Shown here: positions 17,772-27,621 of the stretch, piece after piece | How the letters are laid out: each line of letters opens with the position of its first letter | Position numbering within the stretch: position 1 is the stretch's first letter | Source: Frigidibacter sp. | GTDB taxonomy: Bacteria > Pseudomonadota > Alphaproteobacteria > Rhodobacterales > Rhodobacteraceae | DNA: 64,000 nt | Reading direction: 5' to 3' | NCBI RefSeq assembly: GCF_030695035.1 | Contig: NZ_JAUYTT010000022.1 | Location: 62,001 to 126,000 of the forward strand | Notes under the pieces: model-generated | Told to the model about the DNA's origin: nothing | What the model saw: only the letters and a program-made list of their open reading frames with translations | Databases searched by the model: none | Translations under genes and position numbers: made by a program

Positions 17772-18787
17772 CAGGCATACTCCCGTGTGGGGGTGGAGGG
17801 CTGGGGCAGCAGCGGGGCAGGGGGCGCCAGCTCTTCGGCGCGGTGACAGGCGACCTGCTGCGCGCCCAGATCCCGCAGGGCCGGCATTTCGACCGCGCAA
17901 CGCGCGATCTTGTGCGGACAGCGCGGATGGAACCGGCAGCCGGTTGGGGGTGAATGCGGGCTTGGCGGATCGCCGGTCAGAACGCTGCGTGTGCGCGGTG
18001 CTTCGGGGTCCTGCGCGGGGATGGCCGCCAGCAGCGCCGCCGTATAGGGATGGCGCGGCGCGGAAAACAGCGCGGCCTTGGGCGCATGTTCCACTACCTG
18101 GCCCAGGTACATCACATAGACACGGTCGGCCACATGCCGCACCACGCCCAGATCATGGCTGACAAACACATAAGCCAGCTGCAGATCCCGCTGCAAATCC
18201 TTTAGAAGATTGACGATCTGCGCCTGGACCGACACATCCAGCGCCGAGACGGGCTCGTCCAGCACCAGAAGCTCCGGCCCCAGCGCCAGTGCGCGGGCAA
18301 GGATCACCCGCTGCACCTGACCGCCCGACAGCTCATGCGGGTAGCGATCCCACAGATGCGGACCAAGGCGCACCATCTCCAGCACCGCCTGCGTGCGCGC
18401 CGCGGCATCGGGGCGCCGGTGAATTTCCAGCGGTTCGCGCACCTGGCTGCGGATCGTCAGACGGGGATCGAGCGAGGCGCCGGTATTCTGGAACACGCAT
18501 TGCATCCGCGCCCGAAGCGCGCGCCATTCGGGCGTGCTGAGCCCCGCAAGATCAGTGCCGTCGAACTGCACCGTTCCGGTCTCGGTCGGGCTCAGCCCCA
18601 GCAGCAGACGCGACAGGGTGGATTTGCCGCAACCACTTTCGCCCACGATGCCCACGGTCTCGCCGCGGTCCACCTGCAGCGACACGCCATCCACCGCGCG
18701 GAACCGTGCGGCGCGGCGGAACCAGCCGGGCTGGCCGGCAAGGAAGCTGCGCGACACGTCTGTCGCCGAGAGAAGAGGCCCGCTCAT
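17771..18787 (-). CDS. Opp/Dpp-type ABC transporter ATPase, F-like (second transporter)
   Basis: A 338-residue ATPase. Walker [10 protein letters not shown]-loop QCVFQNTGASLDPR (F-type), signature LSGGQVQRV, Walker B LLVLDEP and VFVSHDLG are intact. Unlike the dppF product at 7957, it keeps the C-terminal extension with GCRFHPRCPHKIARC, the cysteine cluster typical of this subfamily. ATGA overlaps on both sides couple it to the D-type ATPase and the B permease. Confidence 0.85.
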   Translation of the reverse strand: MSGPLLSATDVSRSFLAGQPGWFRRAARFRAVDGVSLQVDRGETVGIVGESGCGKSTLSRLLLGLSPTETGTVQFDGTDLAGLSTPEWRALRARMQCVFQNTGASLDPRLTIRSQVREPLEIHRRPDAAARTQAVLEMVRLGPHLWDRYPHELSGGQVQRVILARALALGPELLVLDEPVSALDVSVQAQIVNLLKDLQRDLQLAYVFVSHDLGVVRHVADRVYVMYLGQVVEHAPKAALFSAPRHPYTAALLAAIPAQDPEAPRTRSVLTGDPPSPHSPPTGCRFHPRCPHKIARCAVEMPALRDLGAQQVACHRAEELAPPAPLLPQPSTPTREYA

Positions 18788-19764
18788 GCTGCAACCCTCG
18801 CGGCGCCCGGCCTGTGGCAGGCGACGAAGCGCCCCGCCCCGTCGCGGGCTGCGCTGGGATCTTGCCGGTCGCAGGTGATGTCGGCCGAGACGCAACGCGG
18901 AGCAAAGGCACAGCCCGCGGGCATCGCATCCAGCGGCGGCACGGCGCCGTCGATGGTGACCAGCGCGGCGATATCGCGGTCGATCCGCGGGCGCGCGCCC
19001 AGCAGGCCCTGCGTGTAGGGATGCCGCGGTTCGGCGAACAGGCGGCGCACCGGCGCCCTCTCGACCACCCGCCCCGCATACATCACGGCGACCTGGTCTG
19101 CGACACGGGCCACGACGCCCAGATCATGCGTCACCAGCAGCACGGCCATGCCCATCTCGGCCTGAAGATCGGCCAGCAGATCAAGGATCTGCGCCTGGAT
19201 GGTCACGTCCAGCGCGGTGGTCGCCTCATCCGCGATCAGCAGCCGCGGCGAGCCCGCAATCGCCAGCGCGATCATCGCCCGCTGGTTCATGCCGCCCGAA
19301 AACCGGTGCGGGTAATCGCGGGCCCGGTCTTCGGGCTTGGCGATGCCGACGCGGCCAAGTAGCCGGATCGCCTCGGCCCAGGCCTCGGCCTGCGTGGCGC
19401 CCCGGCGCAGGCGCACTGCCTCGGCGATCTGCCAGCCGATGCTGCGAACGGGGTTGAGGCTGCCGGTCGCGTCCTGGAACACGCTGGCCACGGTGCGGCG
19501 GCGCTGCTGGAACGCCGCGGCGGCAGTCAGGCTGGCCATGTCGGTTCCGTCCAGCTTCAGCGTTCCCGCGGCGATCCGGGCCCGCTGCGGCAAGAGGCCC
19601 GCAACCGCAAGGCAAGTCATCGACTTGCCGCATCCGGATTCGCCCACAAGCGCAAGTGTCTGGCCCGCATCCACGCTCAGCGAGACTTCACGGACCGGCA
19701 GAACCTCTGTTCCATCAGGCCGAGATATGCTGACGCGCAACTGGTCAAGTTCGAGAACCGGCAT
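18784..19764 (-). CDS. Opp/Dpp-type ABC transporter ATPase, D-like (second transporter)
   Basis: A 326-residue ATPase starting at the ATG at 19764, which is preceded by an AGGAA ribosome site at suitable distance. Walker [10 protein letters not shown]-loop [12 protein letters not shown], signature FSGGMNQRA and Walker [13 protein letters not shown] (Glu-Ala rather than Glu-Pro) are visible. The C-terminal [15 protein letters not shown] cluster is also present. It follows the binding protein by 82 bases. Works with the F-like partner to power the second transporter. Confidence 0.84.
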   Translation of the reverse strand: MPVLELDQLRVSISRPDGTEVLPVREVSLSVDAGQTLALVGESGCGKSMTCLAVAGLLPQRARIAAGTLKLDGTDMASLTAAAAFQQRRRTVASVFQDATGSLNPVRSIGWQIAEAVRLRRGATQAEAWAEAIRLLGRVGIAKPEDRARDYPHRFSGGMNQRAMIALAIAGSPRLLIADEATTALDVTIQAQILDLLADLQAEMGMAVLLVTHDLGVVARVADQVAVMYAGRVVERAPVRRLFAEPRHPYTQGLLGARPRIDRDIAALVTIDGAVPPLDAMPAGCAFAPRCVSADITCDRQDPSAARDGAGRFVACHRPGAARVAA

Positions 19765-19846
19765 GGGAGTTCCTTTCCGCGAGTAAGGCGGGGCCGAAAG
19801 CAGGGCGGGCGGCATCGCCCGGATGCCGCCCGCCTGGTGTTTCGTC

Positions 19847-21424
19847 TCAGTTCGATCCGTCGCCGAAGGTCAGGTTGTAGGGACGGAAGTCCATGTAATA
19901 GAGGCCGTAGGGCTTCCAGTTCACGCCCTTGCGCAAGGCGTAGGTTTCCAGCGGGTTGTAGAGGACCGTCCCCACCGCCTCGTCATTCCAGATCGCCAGC
20001 GCTTCGGCATAGGCGGCGCGGCGTTCTTCCCAGTCCATCGAGGTGATCAGCACGTCCTGCAGCTCGTTGAACCGGGCCGGGGCGTTCCACGTCCGCTCGG
20101 GGAACTCCTTGTTGTTCTGCACGCCCGAGTCCTTGCCCCATTGCGGGACGAACGATCCCAGCGGGTCCGGGAAGCGGTGGGTGTTCGACCAGGGCAGGAT
20201 ATGCACGCCAGCCTCGGAGGCCTGGCTGTTGTTCTCGCGCGGCTCAAGTTTGACGTTGAGGCCTATCTCTTGCCACATCTGCTGCATGGCCTGCGCCGCT
20301 TCGAGGCTGAGAAGGTAGTAGTTCAGGCCAAGGCGATAGACGATCTCTTCGCCGTTATAGCCAGCTTCGGCCAGCAGGGCCTTGGCCTTTTCCGGGTTGT
20401 ATTCAAACTCCGGAAACTCTTCGACCCACATCTGGTACGAGGGCAGTTGGTGGCCGTTCGGGGTGTAGTTGGCACCCTCCCAAAGCGCATCACGCAGCAG
20501 CTTGCGGTCGATGCCAAGGCTGATTGCCTGACGAACGCGCTTGTCCGCCAGCGGGCCATAGGGCAGCAGCCGCAGGACATGGCTGTTGTCCAGCACGATG
20601 CGTTCCACCTTCAGGTCGTCATAGCTGCGGATCGTGGCGACCTGATCCGGCGGAATGTTGACGGCGATGTCGTATTCGCCCGACACCAGCCCCGCGATCC
20701 GGGCTGAAACTTCCGGCACGACGCGGTAGGTGATCGAGGCCGCAGTGGGCTTGCCGCCGAAGTAATCGTCATGCGCGACCAGCTTCAGATACTCGCCGTC
20801 CACCCACTCTTCCACCTTGTAGGGGCCGGTGCCGACCGGTTTGCGGCGGAACGCCTCATAGCCGACGGTCAGGTATTCGCGCGCGTTCACGATCCAGAAA
20901 GAGTAGCCGGCGATCCGCTGCTCCATCAGGATATCGGGTTCCTTGGACACGATGCGGATGTTGTAGCGATCCAGCGGGATCACATGGCTGATCGTGTTCA
21001 TGTAGGTCTTGGCTTCGCCGAAGATCGGGTTGAAGCCAGTCCCGCGGCCGGGCACCAGCGAGAAGGCAACGTCATCGGTGGTCAGCTCGTCGCCGTTGTG
21101 GAACTTGACGCCTTCACGCAGCTTGAAGTCCATCGTCCGGTCGTCGACGCGGGTCCAGCTTTCGGCGAGGCCGGGCACCAGGACCGCCGAGGTCCCGGTT
21201 CCGTCGGCAAGGAAGTCCCGGCGGATCAGGCTGTCGAACAGCGTGTAGGTGATCCGGACAGCGACGTTGCCCTGCTCCTCGACCGACTCCAGGCTGTTGG
21301 GAAGCGTGTTGACCGCCACGGTCAGGTCTGGCCGATCTTCCGCCAGGGCGGGCAGACCGATCAGCGAGGCGACAACCGCGCCCCGCAGCAGCCTGGCCGC
21401 TTGCGCCAATTTAGAAATCCGCAT
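19847..21424 (-). CDS. ABC transporter substrate-binding protein, SBP family 5 (second transporter)
   Basis: A 525-residue periplasmic binding protein, first gene of the minus-strand operon. A Sec signal peptide spans about residues 1-28 (ending LPALAED). The family signatures are VPGLAESW, KLREGVKFHNG, VGTGPYKVEEW and YNPEKAKALLAEAGY. An AAAAGGA ribosome site precedes the ATG at 21424. Family 5 proteins bind peptides, but also opines, oligosaccharides and sugar phosphodiesters. Given the sugar isomerases and phosphodiesterase downstream, a non-peptide ligand is plausible (inference). Confidence 0.85.
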   Translation of the reverse strand: MRISKLAQAARLLRGAVVASLIGLPALAEDRPDLTVAVNTLPNSLESVEEQGNVAVRITYTLFDSLIRRDFLADGTGTSAVLVPGLAESWTRVDDRTMDFKLREGVKFHNGDELTTDDVAFSLVPGRGTGFNPIFGEAKTYMNTISHVIPLDRYNIRIVSKEPDILMEQRIAGYSFWIVNAREYLTVGYEAFRRKPVGTGPYKVEEWVDGEYLKLVAHDDYFGGKPTAASITYRVVPEVSARIAGLVSGEYDIAVNIPPDQVATIRSYDDLKVERIVLDNSHVLRLLPYGPLADKRVRQAISLGIDRKLLRDALWEGANYTPNGHQLPSYQMWVEEFPEFEYNPEKAKALLAEAGYNGEEIVYRLGLNYYLLSLEAAQAMQQMWQEIGLNVKLEPRENNSQASEAGVHILPWSNTHRFPDPLGSFVPQWGKDSGVQNNKEFPERTWNAPARFNELQDVLITSMDWEERRAAYAEALAIWNDEAVGTVLYNPLETYALRKGVNWKPYGLYYMDFRPYNLTFGDGSN

Positions 21425-21465
21425 CGCAGCATCCTTTTCTAAGGGAACGTGTCGCGGAATCGGTA

Positions 21466-21535
21466 ATTCATCCGAATGACGCTGATCCGTCGCCCTGATG
21501 AAGGTTTCCGAATGGTTTCATGTCATCCGAATGAC
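21466..21535 (-). promoter_or_regulatory. Operator region with three TCCGAATG boxes upstream of the second ABC operon
   Basis: TCATCCGAATGAC occurs twice (21468-21480 and 21523-21535), and the core TCCGAATG a third time at 21507-21514. The 21522-21535 copy is itself an inverted repeat, GTCAT-CCGA-ATGAC. The boxes lie 42-111 bases upstream of the binding-protein ATG, where a regulator would act. No regulator gene is adjacent in this window. The function is inferred from repetition and position. Confidence 0.5.
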
Positions 21536-21563
21536 TGTAGCCCGCGCGACGGATGCACAAACA

Positions 21564-21591
21564 CAAGAGCCTCCCGAGAGGGAGGCTCTTG
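21564..21591 (-). terminator. Rho-independent-type terminator after hypE
   Basis: Perfect 12-base arms CAAGAGCCTCCC (21564-21575) and GGGAGGCTCTTG (21580-21591) with a GAGA loop. Read on the minus strand the stem is followed by a T-rich stretch (TGTTTGTG). It sits 50 bases past the hypE stop and would end the hupD-hypE transcript before the next minus-strand promoter. Confidence 0.8.
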
Positions 21592-21641
21592 CCGTGCAAC
21601 CTGCGCCCGGCGTCGTCTGCAGGGCGCACCGGCCCTGCCTC

Positions 21642-22664
21642 TCAGCAGATCCGGGGCAGTTGCTCCCCGACCAGCATGTCCACAAGCCGCGCCCCACCAA
21701 AGGCCGTGCGCAACGTCACCCGGCCCGGCGGCCCTGCCTTGGCCTGACCGATGATGCAGGCCCCTGTACCCTCGGGCAGGGCGCTCATGGCGGCCAGCGC
21801 CGCCTCGGCTTGATCGGCCGGGCAAAACAGCACCAGCCTTCCTTCATTCGCCAGATAGAGCGGATCGAGCCCTAGAAGCTCGCACACCCCCGCCACCTCG
21901 GGGCGCAGGGGCAGCAAGGTCTCATCCAGTTCCACCGTAACCCCCGCCTCGGCTGCCATCTCGTTCAGCGCGCTTGCCAGCCCGCCGCGGGTGCAGTCGC
22001 GGGCAGCGCGCAGGCCCGGCGCGGTGGCCAGCACCGCCTGCATCAGATGGCCAAGCCCGGCGCAGTCCGACAGCAGATCGACCGACAGCGCCAGATCCCC
22101 CCGCGCCGCAAGAATGGTGGCGCCGTGGTCCCCCAGCACGCCGTTGACGATCACCACGTCGCCGGGCCGGATGTGCCGCGCGCCGATCTCCACCCCCGGC
22201 GGGATCACCCCCACCCCCGCCGTGGTGATGAACACCCCGTCGCCCTTGCCGCGGTCCACCACCTTGGTGTCGCCGGTGACGATCCGCACCCCCGCCAGCG
22301 CCGCCTCTGCCGCCATCGAGCCGACGATCCGGCGCAGCAGCGCAATCTCGCAGCCCTCCTCGATGATAAAGGCGGCCGACAGCCACAGGGGCCGCGCCCC
22401 GCCCACGGCCAGATCGTTGACCGTGCCGCAGACCGCCAGCTTGCCGATGTCGCCGCCCGGAAATTCCAGTGGCGTCACCACGAAACTGTCGGTGGTGAAG
22501 GCCAGCCGCGCGCCGGGCTGTTGCAGGGCGGCGTCCATCAGCCGCGCCTGATCCTCGGTGCCCGGGGGCTGGAAGGCCGAGGTGAAGACCTCGTCGATCA
22601 GGTCGCGCATCGCCCGCCCGCCGCCGCCATGGGCCATCGTCACATGGGTATCGCGCAGGGCCAT
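21642..22664 (-). CDS. hypE: [NiFe]-hydrogenase maturation protein HypE (thiocarboxamide/cyanide synthesis)
   Basis: A 340-residue protein of the PurM/AIR-synthase fold. HypE dehydrates the carbamoyl group, received from HypF on its C-terminal cysteine, to the cyanide ligand of the active-site iron. The essential C-terminal PRIC motif is present (last four residues). N-terminal MAHGGGGRAM, TTDSFVV and GDTKVV are typical ATP-binding elements. The ATG at 22664 directly abuts the hypD stop, so it is the last gene of the leftward hup/hyp operon. A terminator follows. Confidence 0.95.
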   Translation of the reverse strand: MALRDTHVTMAHGGGGRAMRDLIDEVFTSAFQPPGTEDQARLMDAALQQPGARLAFTTDSFVVTPLEFPGGDIGKLAVCGTVNDLAVGGARPLWLSAAFIIEEGCEIALLRRIVGSMAAEAALAGVRIVTGDTKVVDRGKGDGVFITTAGVGVIPPGVEIGARHIRPGDVVIVNGVLGDHGATILAARGDLALSVDLLSDCAGLGHLMQAVLATAPGLRAARDCTRGGLASALNEMAAEAGVTVELDETLLPLRPEVAGVCELLGLDPLYLANEGRLVLFCPADQAEAALAAMSALPEGTGACIIGQAKAGPPGRVTLRTAFGGARLVDMLVGEQLPRIC

Positions 22665-23816
22665 CTACTCCGCCGCCTCCCTTGCGCCGGCATATTGCCA
22701 ATAGGCCGCGCAGGCCCCTTCCGAAGACACCATCAGCGCCCCCAGCGGCATCTCGGGCGAGCAGCCCTTGCCGAATTGCGGGCACTGGGTGGGCTTCAGC
22801 TTGCCGATCATGACGGACCCGCAGGCGCAGCCCTCCATCTCGGGCACATTGCGGCGGCCAGTGGCATAGCCGATGCCGAACTTTTCCTCGGCGTCGAAGG
22901 CGGCATACCCCTCGCGGATGCGCAACCCGCTGGCGTCGATCTCTCCCAGCCCCCGCCATTCGAACGAGGGACGGCGCTCATAGACATCGGCGATGGCGGC
23001 CAGGCTGACCGGGTTGCCATGCTCGGGCACCACGCGGCCATACTGGTTCTCTACCGCCGCGCGGCCCTCGGCGATCTGGGTCAGCACCATCAGCACCGAT
23101 TGCAGCAGGTCCGTCGGCTCGAACCCCGCCACGACGATGGGCTTGCCATAGTCGGCGGCGATGAAGTCGTAGGGGTGGATGCCGATCACCATCGACACAT
23201 GGCCGGGGCCGATGAACCCGTCGAGCATCATGTCGGGATCGTCCAGCAGCGCCTTGATCGGCTCGGGCACAGTGATGTGGTTGCAGAACACGCTGAAGTT
23301 GCTCAGCCCCTCGCGCGCGGCCTGCTGGATCGACAGTGCGGTGGAGGGCGTCGTCGTCTCGAACCCCAGCCCGAAGAACACCACCTCGCGCCCCGGGTTG
23401 CGGCGGGCAAGCTCCAGCGCGTCGAGCGGGGAATAGACCATGCGGATGTCGGCGCCGGCGGATTTGGCCTGGATCAGCGACTTGCGATGCCCCGGCACCC
23501 GCATCGCATCGCCGAAGGTGGTGAAGATCACCCCCGGCTTCTCGGCAATCTCGACGCATTCATCGACCCGCGCCATCGGCAGCACGCAGACCGGGCAGCC
23601 GGGGCCATGGATGAATTCCACCCCGTCATGGATCAGCTTGTCGAGGCCGTAGCGAAAGATCGAATGAGTATGGCCGCCGCAGATCTCCATGATGTGGACG
23701 GGCACCGCGCGCGTCGCGCCGATCTCGTCCGCCTTGCGGGCAATCGCCGCCAGCAGCACCTTTGCCGCCGCCGGGTCGCGGAACTCGGAGGCGAACTTGA
23801 GGGACGGCGCGCTCAT
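22665..23816 (-). CDS. hypD: [NiFe]-hydrogenase maturation protein HypD (Fe-CO/CN scaffold)
   Basis: A 383-residue iron-sulfur scaffold on which the Fe(CN)2CO unit is built with HypC. Diagnostic motifs are MEICGGHTH, HGPGCPVCVLP, FTTFGDAMRVPG, GFETTTP and FIGPGHVS, plus the C-terminal cysteine cluster (EGCACGSV...CPQFGKGCSP). Length fits the family. Its ATG overlaps the hypC stop by ATGA, fitting the known HypC-HypD complex. Confidence 0.95.
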   Translation of the reverse strand: MSAPSLKFASEFRDPAAAKVLLAAIARKADEIGATRAVPVHIMEICGGHTHSIFRYGLDKLIHDGVEFIHGPGCPVCVLPMARVDECVEIAEKPGVIFTTFGDAMRVPGHRKSLIQAKSAGADIRMVYSPLDALELARRNPGREVVFFGLGFETTTPSTALSIQQAAREGLSNFSVFCNHITVPEPIKALLDDPDMMLDGFIGPGHVSMVIGIHPYDFIAADYGKPIVVAGFEPTDLLQSVLMVLTQIAEGRAAVENQYGRVVPEHGNPVSLAAIADVYERRPSFEWRGLGEIDASGLRIREGYAAFDAEEKFGIGYATGRRNVPEMEGCACGSVMIGKLKPTQCPQFGKGCSPEMPLGALMVSSEGACAAYWQYAGAREAAE

Positions 23817-24094
23817 GCCAGCGCCTCATCCGCCGCGGCCATCTGGTCCAGCGCCTCCTGCGCCTCGCCCAGATCGCGCAGCGCCTCGAGCGTTCGCGCG
23901 GCCTCGTCCTCGTCGATCAGGCTCATGGCGAAGCCGACATGGATCAGCGCCCATGTGCCCACCAGCGCCTCCAGATCATTGCCCGCGACGCAGGCCACGT
24001 TCACCTCGCGCCGCACGCCCGAGACATCGGCCATCGCCATCAGGCGGGCCGCGTCGGTGATGGCGATGATCTTGCCGGGAATGCCCAGACACAT
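23813..24094 (-). CDS. hypC: [NiFe]-hydrogenase maturation chaperone HypC
   Basis: A 93-residue HypC/HupF-family chaperone starting MCLGIPGKI, with the essential Cys2 that carries the Fe(CN)2CO group. It works with HypD, then delivers iron to the large-subunit precursor. A second family member, hupF, is encoded at 29644-29964. It begins 3 bases after hupR and overlaps hypD. Confidence 0.94.
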   Translation of the reverse strand: MCLGIPGKIIAITDAARLMAMADVSGVRREVNVACVAGNDLEALVGTWALIHVGFAMSLIDEDEAARTLEALRDLGEAQEALDQMAAADEALA

Positions 24095-24097
24095 GGC

Positions 24098-25569
24098 CTA
24101 ATCCTCCTCATCCTGCAGATGCCCCGAAGGGTCCATGATGCCATAGCGGTCCAGCTTGGCGCGAAGGCCCACGCGGCTAAGGCCAAGCTCCACCGCGGCG
24201 CGGCTCTTGTTCCAGCGGTGGCGGGTCAGCGTCTCGCGCAGGATCCGCATCTCGATCAGCTCCACCCGGTCCTTCAGCGTGCCATCCGCCACCAGTACCG
24301 ACTGCGCCACCCGGTCGGCGCCATTCTCGGACGGCATTGCCTGCAGGATCGGGCGGCTGATCAGCTCTGCCCCCAGCACCGGGGACTGGGCGAAGATCAG
24401 CATCCGCGTCACCTCGTTGAACAGCTCGCGGAGGTTGCCGGGCCAGTCATAGCCCTCCAGAAACTCCAGAGCCGCCGGGGCAAAGCCATGGGCGGCCTTG
24501 CCATGCGCGGCGGCAAGGTCCGACAGGAAATGCTGCGCCAGCAGGGCAATGTCGCCACGCCGGGCGCGCAGGGGTGGCAGCGCCAGCTCCGTCACCGCCA
24601 GCGCGTAATACAGGTCGAGCCGGAAGCGGCCATCCGCCACCCGCGCGGGCAGGTCGGCACCCGCCCCGGCGATCAGCCGCAGGTTGGTGGTCAGCACCTC
24701 TTGCCCGCCAAGCGGGCTGAAGCTGCCCTCCTCGACCAGCCGCCACAGCGCCAGTTGCAGCGCTGGCGAGGCATGCTCCACCCCCTCCACGAACAGCGTG
24801 CCGCGGTCGGCCTTCTGCACCAGCCCGATCTTGTTCACGCCCCCCGGCAGGATGCCGCGCTTGGCCCCGAACAGCTCTACCAGCGCCAGATCCTCGGGCA
24901 GGCCCGCCAGGTTCAGCGCATGGAACGGCTTGTCCGACCGCAAGGAGCCATAATGCATCGCCCGCGCCAGCCGTGCCCGCCCGGTGCCCGCCTCGCCCAG
25001 AAGCAGCACCGGCACGTCGAAGCTGGCAAAGTGCCGGGCGGTGTCGATCAGCGCGTTCATCGGGCTTTGCGGGCTGCGCAGCAGGCTTTCGAACCCCATC
25101 CCCTCACGCAAGGCGACGCGGCGCTTTTCCAGCTTGCTCTGGCTGGTGGTGGCCAGGAACCGCATTTCCAGCGACATGCGTTCATTCTCGCGCGCCAGCT
25201 GGAACAGCTTGGCGCCATTGCGCGCCGACATCAGCAGCTGGTCGGGGTGCCAGGGCTTGGTGATGAACTGGTGGATGCCGGCATCGTTGATCGCCTGCGC
25301 CATCGCCGCGGGGTCGGTATAGCCGGTGATGATGATGCGCACCACATCGGGCCAGCGGTCGCGCAGCTCGGTCAGGAACTCCACCCCCGTGCGCCCCGGC
25401 ATCCGCTGGTCGCAGATCACCACCTGCACCCATTCCTCTTCCATCTTCGCCAGCGCCGCCCCGGCATCGGCGGCGGTGAGGCAGTCGAACTCATCCTCCA
25501 GCGCCATGCGCATCGCCGACAGCGAATGCGGCTCGTCATCGACCAGAAGGATGGTGGGCTGGGGGCTGG

Positions 25570-25573
<4 letters not shown>
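24098..25573 (-). CDS. hupR: Hydrogenase response regulator HupR (NtrC family, degenerate sigma-54 motif)
   Basis: A 491-residue regulator. The receiver domain has D12/D13, phospho-acceptor D55 and K106. The central AAA+ domain has an altered Walker A (GEAGTGRA, 203-210; the lysine is R209), and the sigma-54 contact loop GAFTGA is replaced by GILPGG at 240-245. A Fis-type helix-turn-helix is at the C-terminus (about 452-478). R. capsulatus HupR is known to activate hupSL with the housekeeping polymerase while unphosphorylated, and to be switched off by HupT phosphorylation; the lost GAFTGA fits that. The ATG at 25573 overlaps the hypB stop; longer upstream frames run through hypB and are not real. 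Confidence 0.92.
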
Positions 25574-26426
<853 letters not shown>

Positions 26427-26427
<1 letters not shown>

Positions 26428-26768
26428 CACAGCACCTCCATATCCTTGATCCGCATCTCATCGCCCCCCTGCGGGATCAGCTTGCCGCCGCCGCAGAGCG
26501 GGCAGGGGTCCAGCCGATGGGCAATCTCCACGGTCTTGCTGCAATCATAGCAAAGCGCCTGCCCGGGCAGGTCGATCATTTCCAGCCGCGCGCCCTCGGC
26601 CGGGCTGCCGCGCATCACCACGTCGAAGGCAAATTCCAGCGCCGGTTTCTCGACCCCGGCAAAGCGCCCGATCTCCAGCCGCAGCACGGTGACGCGGGCA
26701 AAGCCATGGGCGCGGGCCTGATCTTCAACGATGCTGCGGATGCCCTCGGCAAGGCTCATCTCATGCAT
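26427..26768 (-). CDS. hypA: Hydrogenase nickel metallochaperone HypA
   Basis: A 113-residue protein beginning MHEMSLAEG, with the His2 nickel ligand essential in HypA. The zinc domain has two CxxC pairs (CYDC and CPLC). HypA hands nickel to the hydrogenase precursor together with HypB. The start lies within the end of hupK (overlap) and its stop overlaps hypB. Confidence 0.95.
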
Positions 26769-27621
26769 GGCAGACCTCTGGCAGCGTGACCGGGATGCAC
26801 GGATCATGCAGCGCCACCAGCCGCAGGGCCAGATCAGGGCGGTTCGGCGAAAGGCTCGTCAGCGCCTGTTCCAGCGCGCCGCCGGGGGCAAGCTGGTGGT
26901 CGGTGGGCGTGACGCGGGTCATGTCCGTCACCCGCCCCGCCGACTGGCCGAGCCGCAGCGCATAGGCCCCGCGCGCCGCCTGCACCACGGCAGTGCCATC
27001 CGGCAGGCAGCGGGGGGCGGGGAGCTGGCCCGCCAGCGCGGCCTCAAGATCGGCGAGCATCCCCAGATAGCGCCAGAGTGGGCCGCGGCCCTGATCCGCC
27101 TCCACCGCCCGCAACAGCGGATGCGCCGTTTGCCGCCCGGCGGGGGAGTTCTCGAAGGCGCCGGTCTGGGTGCCCTGCGGCGCAGGCAGGGGGCGGCACA
27201 GCGCCATGCCGACAGGGAAGGTCTTGACCACGGCGCGCGCCAGGTCGGCGGCGGGAAGATCGGCGGCAATCCACCCGGTCAGTTCGGCCAGTTCGCGCGG
27301 CAAGCGGCCCGCCGGGCCGAAGACTCCGGCCACATCGGGCCGCAGCGGAGCCATCCCGAAGGCCCGGCGCAGGGTCACGAAGATCCGGGCGAGGTGGTCG
27401 CGGATCACCTCGGCTCCGGGATCGCCCTCCCCCGGCAGGCCAAGCGCCATGCAGGCCGCCGTGGACTGCGCCATGCGGCACAGGTTGAACATCCGTGGCA
27501 GCAGTGCGGCCACGTCCTCCACCGGGCGGCCGATCACAAGCGCGGCCAGATCGGGGCCGGGCTGGCGGCCCAAACGCCACCCCCCGCTGCCCGCGATGAT
27601 CTGTGCTGCGCCAAGCGTCAT
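26761..27621 (-). CDS. hupK: Hydrogenase assembly scaffold HupK
   Basis: A 286-residue HupK protein. HupK resembles a degenerate large subunit and is thought to act as scaffold for Fe(CN)2CO transfer. This copy keeps a CRMAQ stretch near residue 49 and a terminal HDPCIPV that recalls the DPCxxC metal motif of the large subunit, but lacks the full four-cysteine set. The ATG at 27621 overlaps the hupJ stop, and hypA starts just before its own stop. Confidence 0.85.
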   Translation of the reverse strand: MTLGAAQIIAGSGGWRLGRQPGPDLAALVIGRPVEDVAALLPRMFNLCRMAQSTAACMALGLPGEGDPGAEVIRDHLARIFVTLRRAFGMAPLRPDVAGVFGPAGRLPRELAELTGWIAADLPAADLARAVVKTFPVGMALCRPLPAPQGTQTGAFENSPAGRQTAHPLLRAVEADQGRGPLWRYLGMLADLEAALAGQLPAPRCLPDGTAVVQAARGAYALRLGQSAGRVTDMTRVTPTDHQLAPGGALEQALTSLSPNRPDLALRLVALHDPCIPVTLPEVCHA

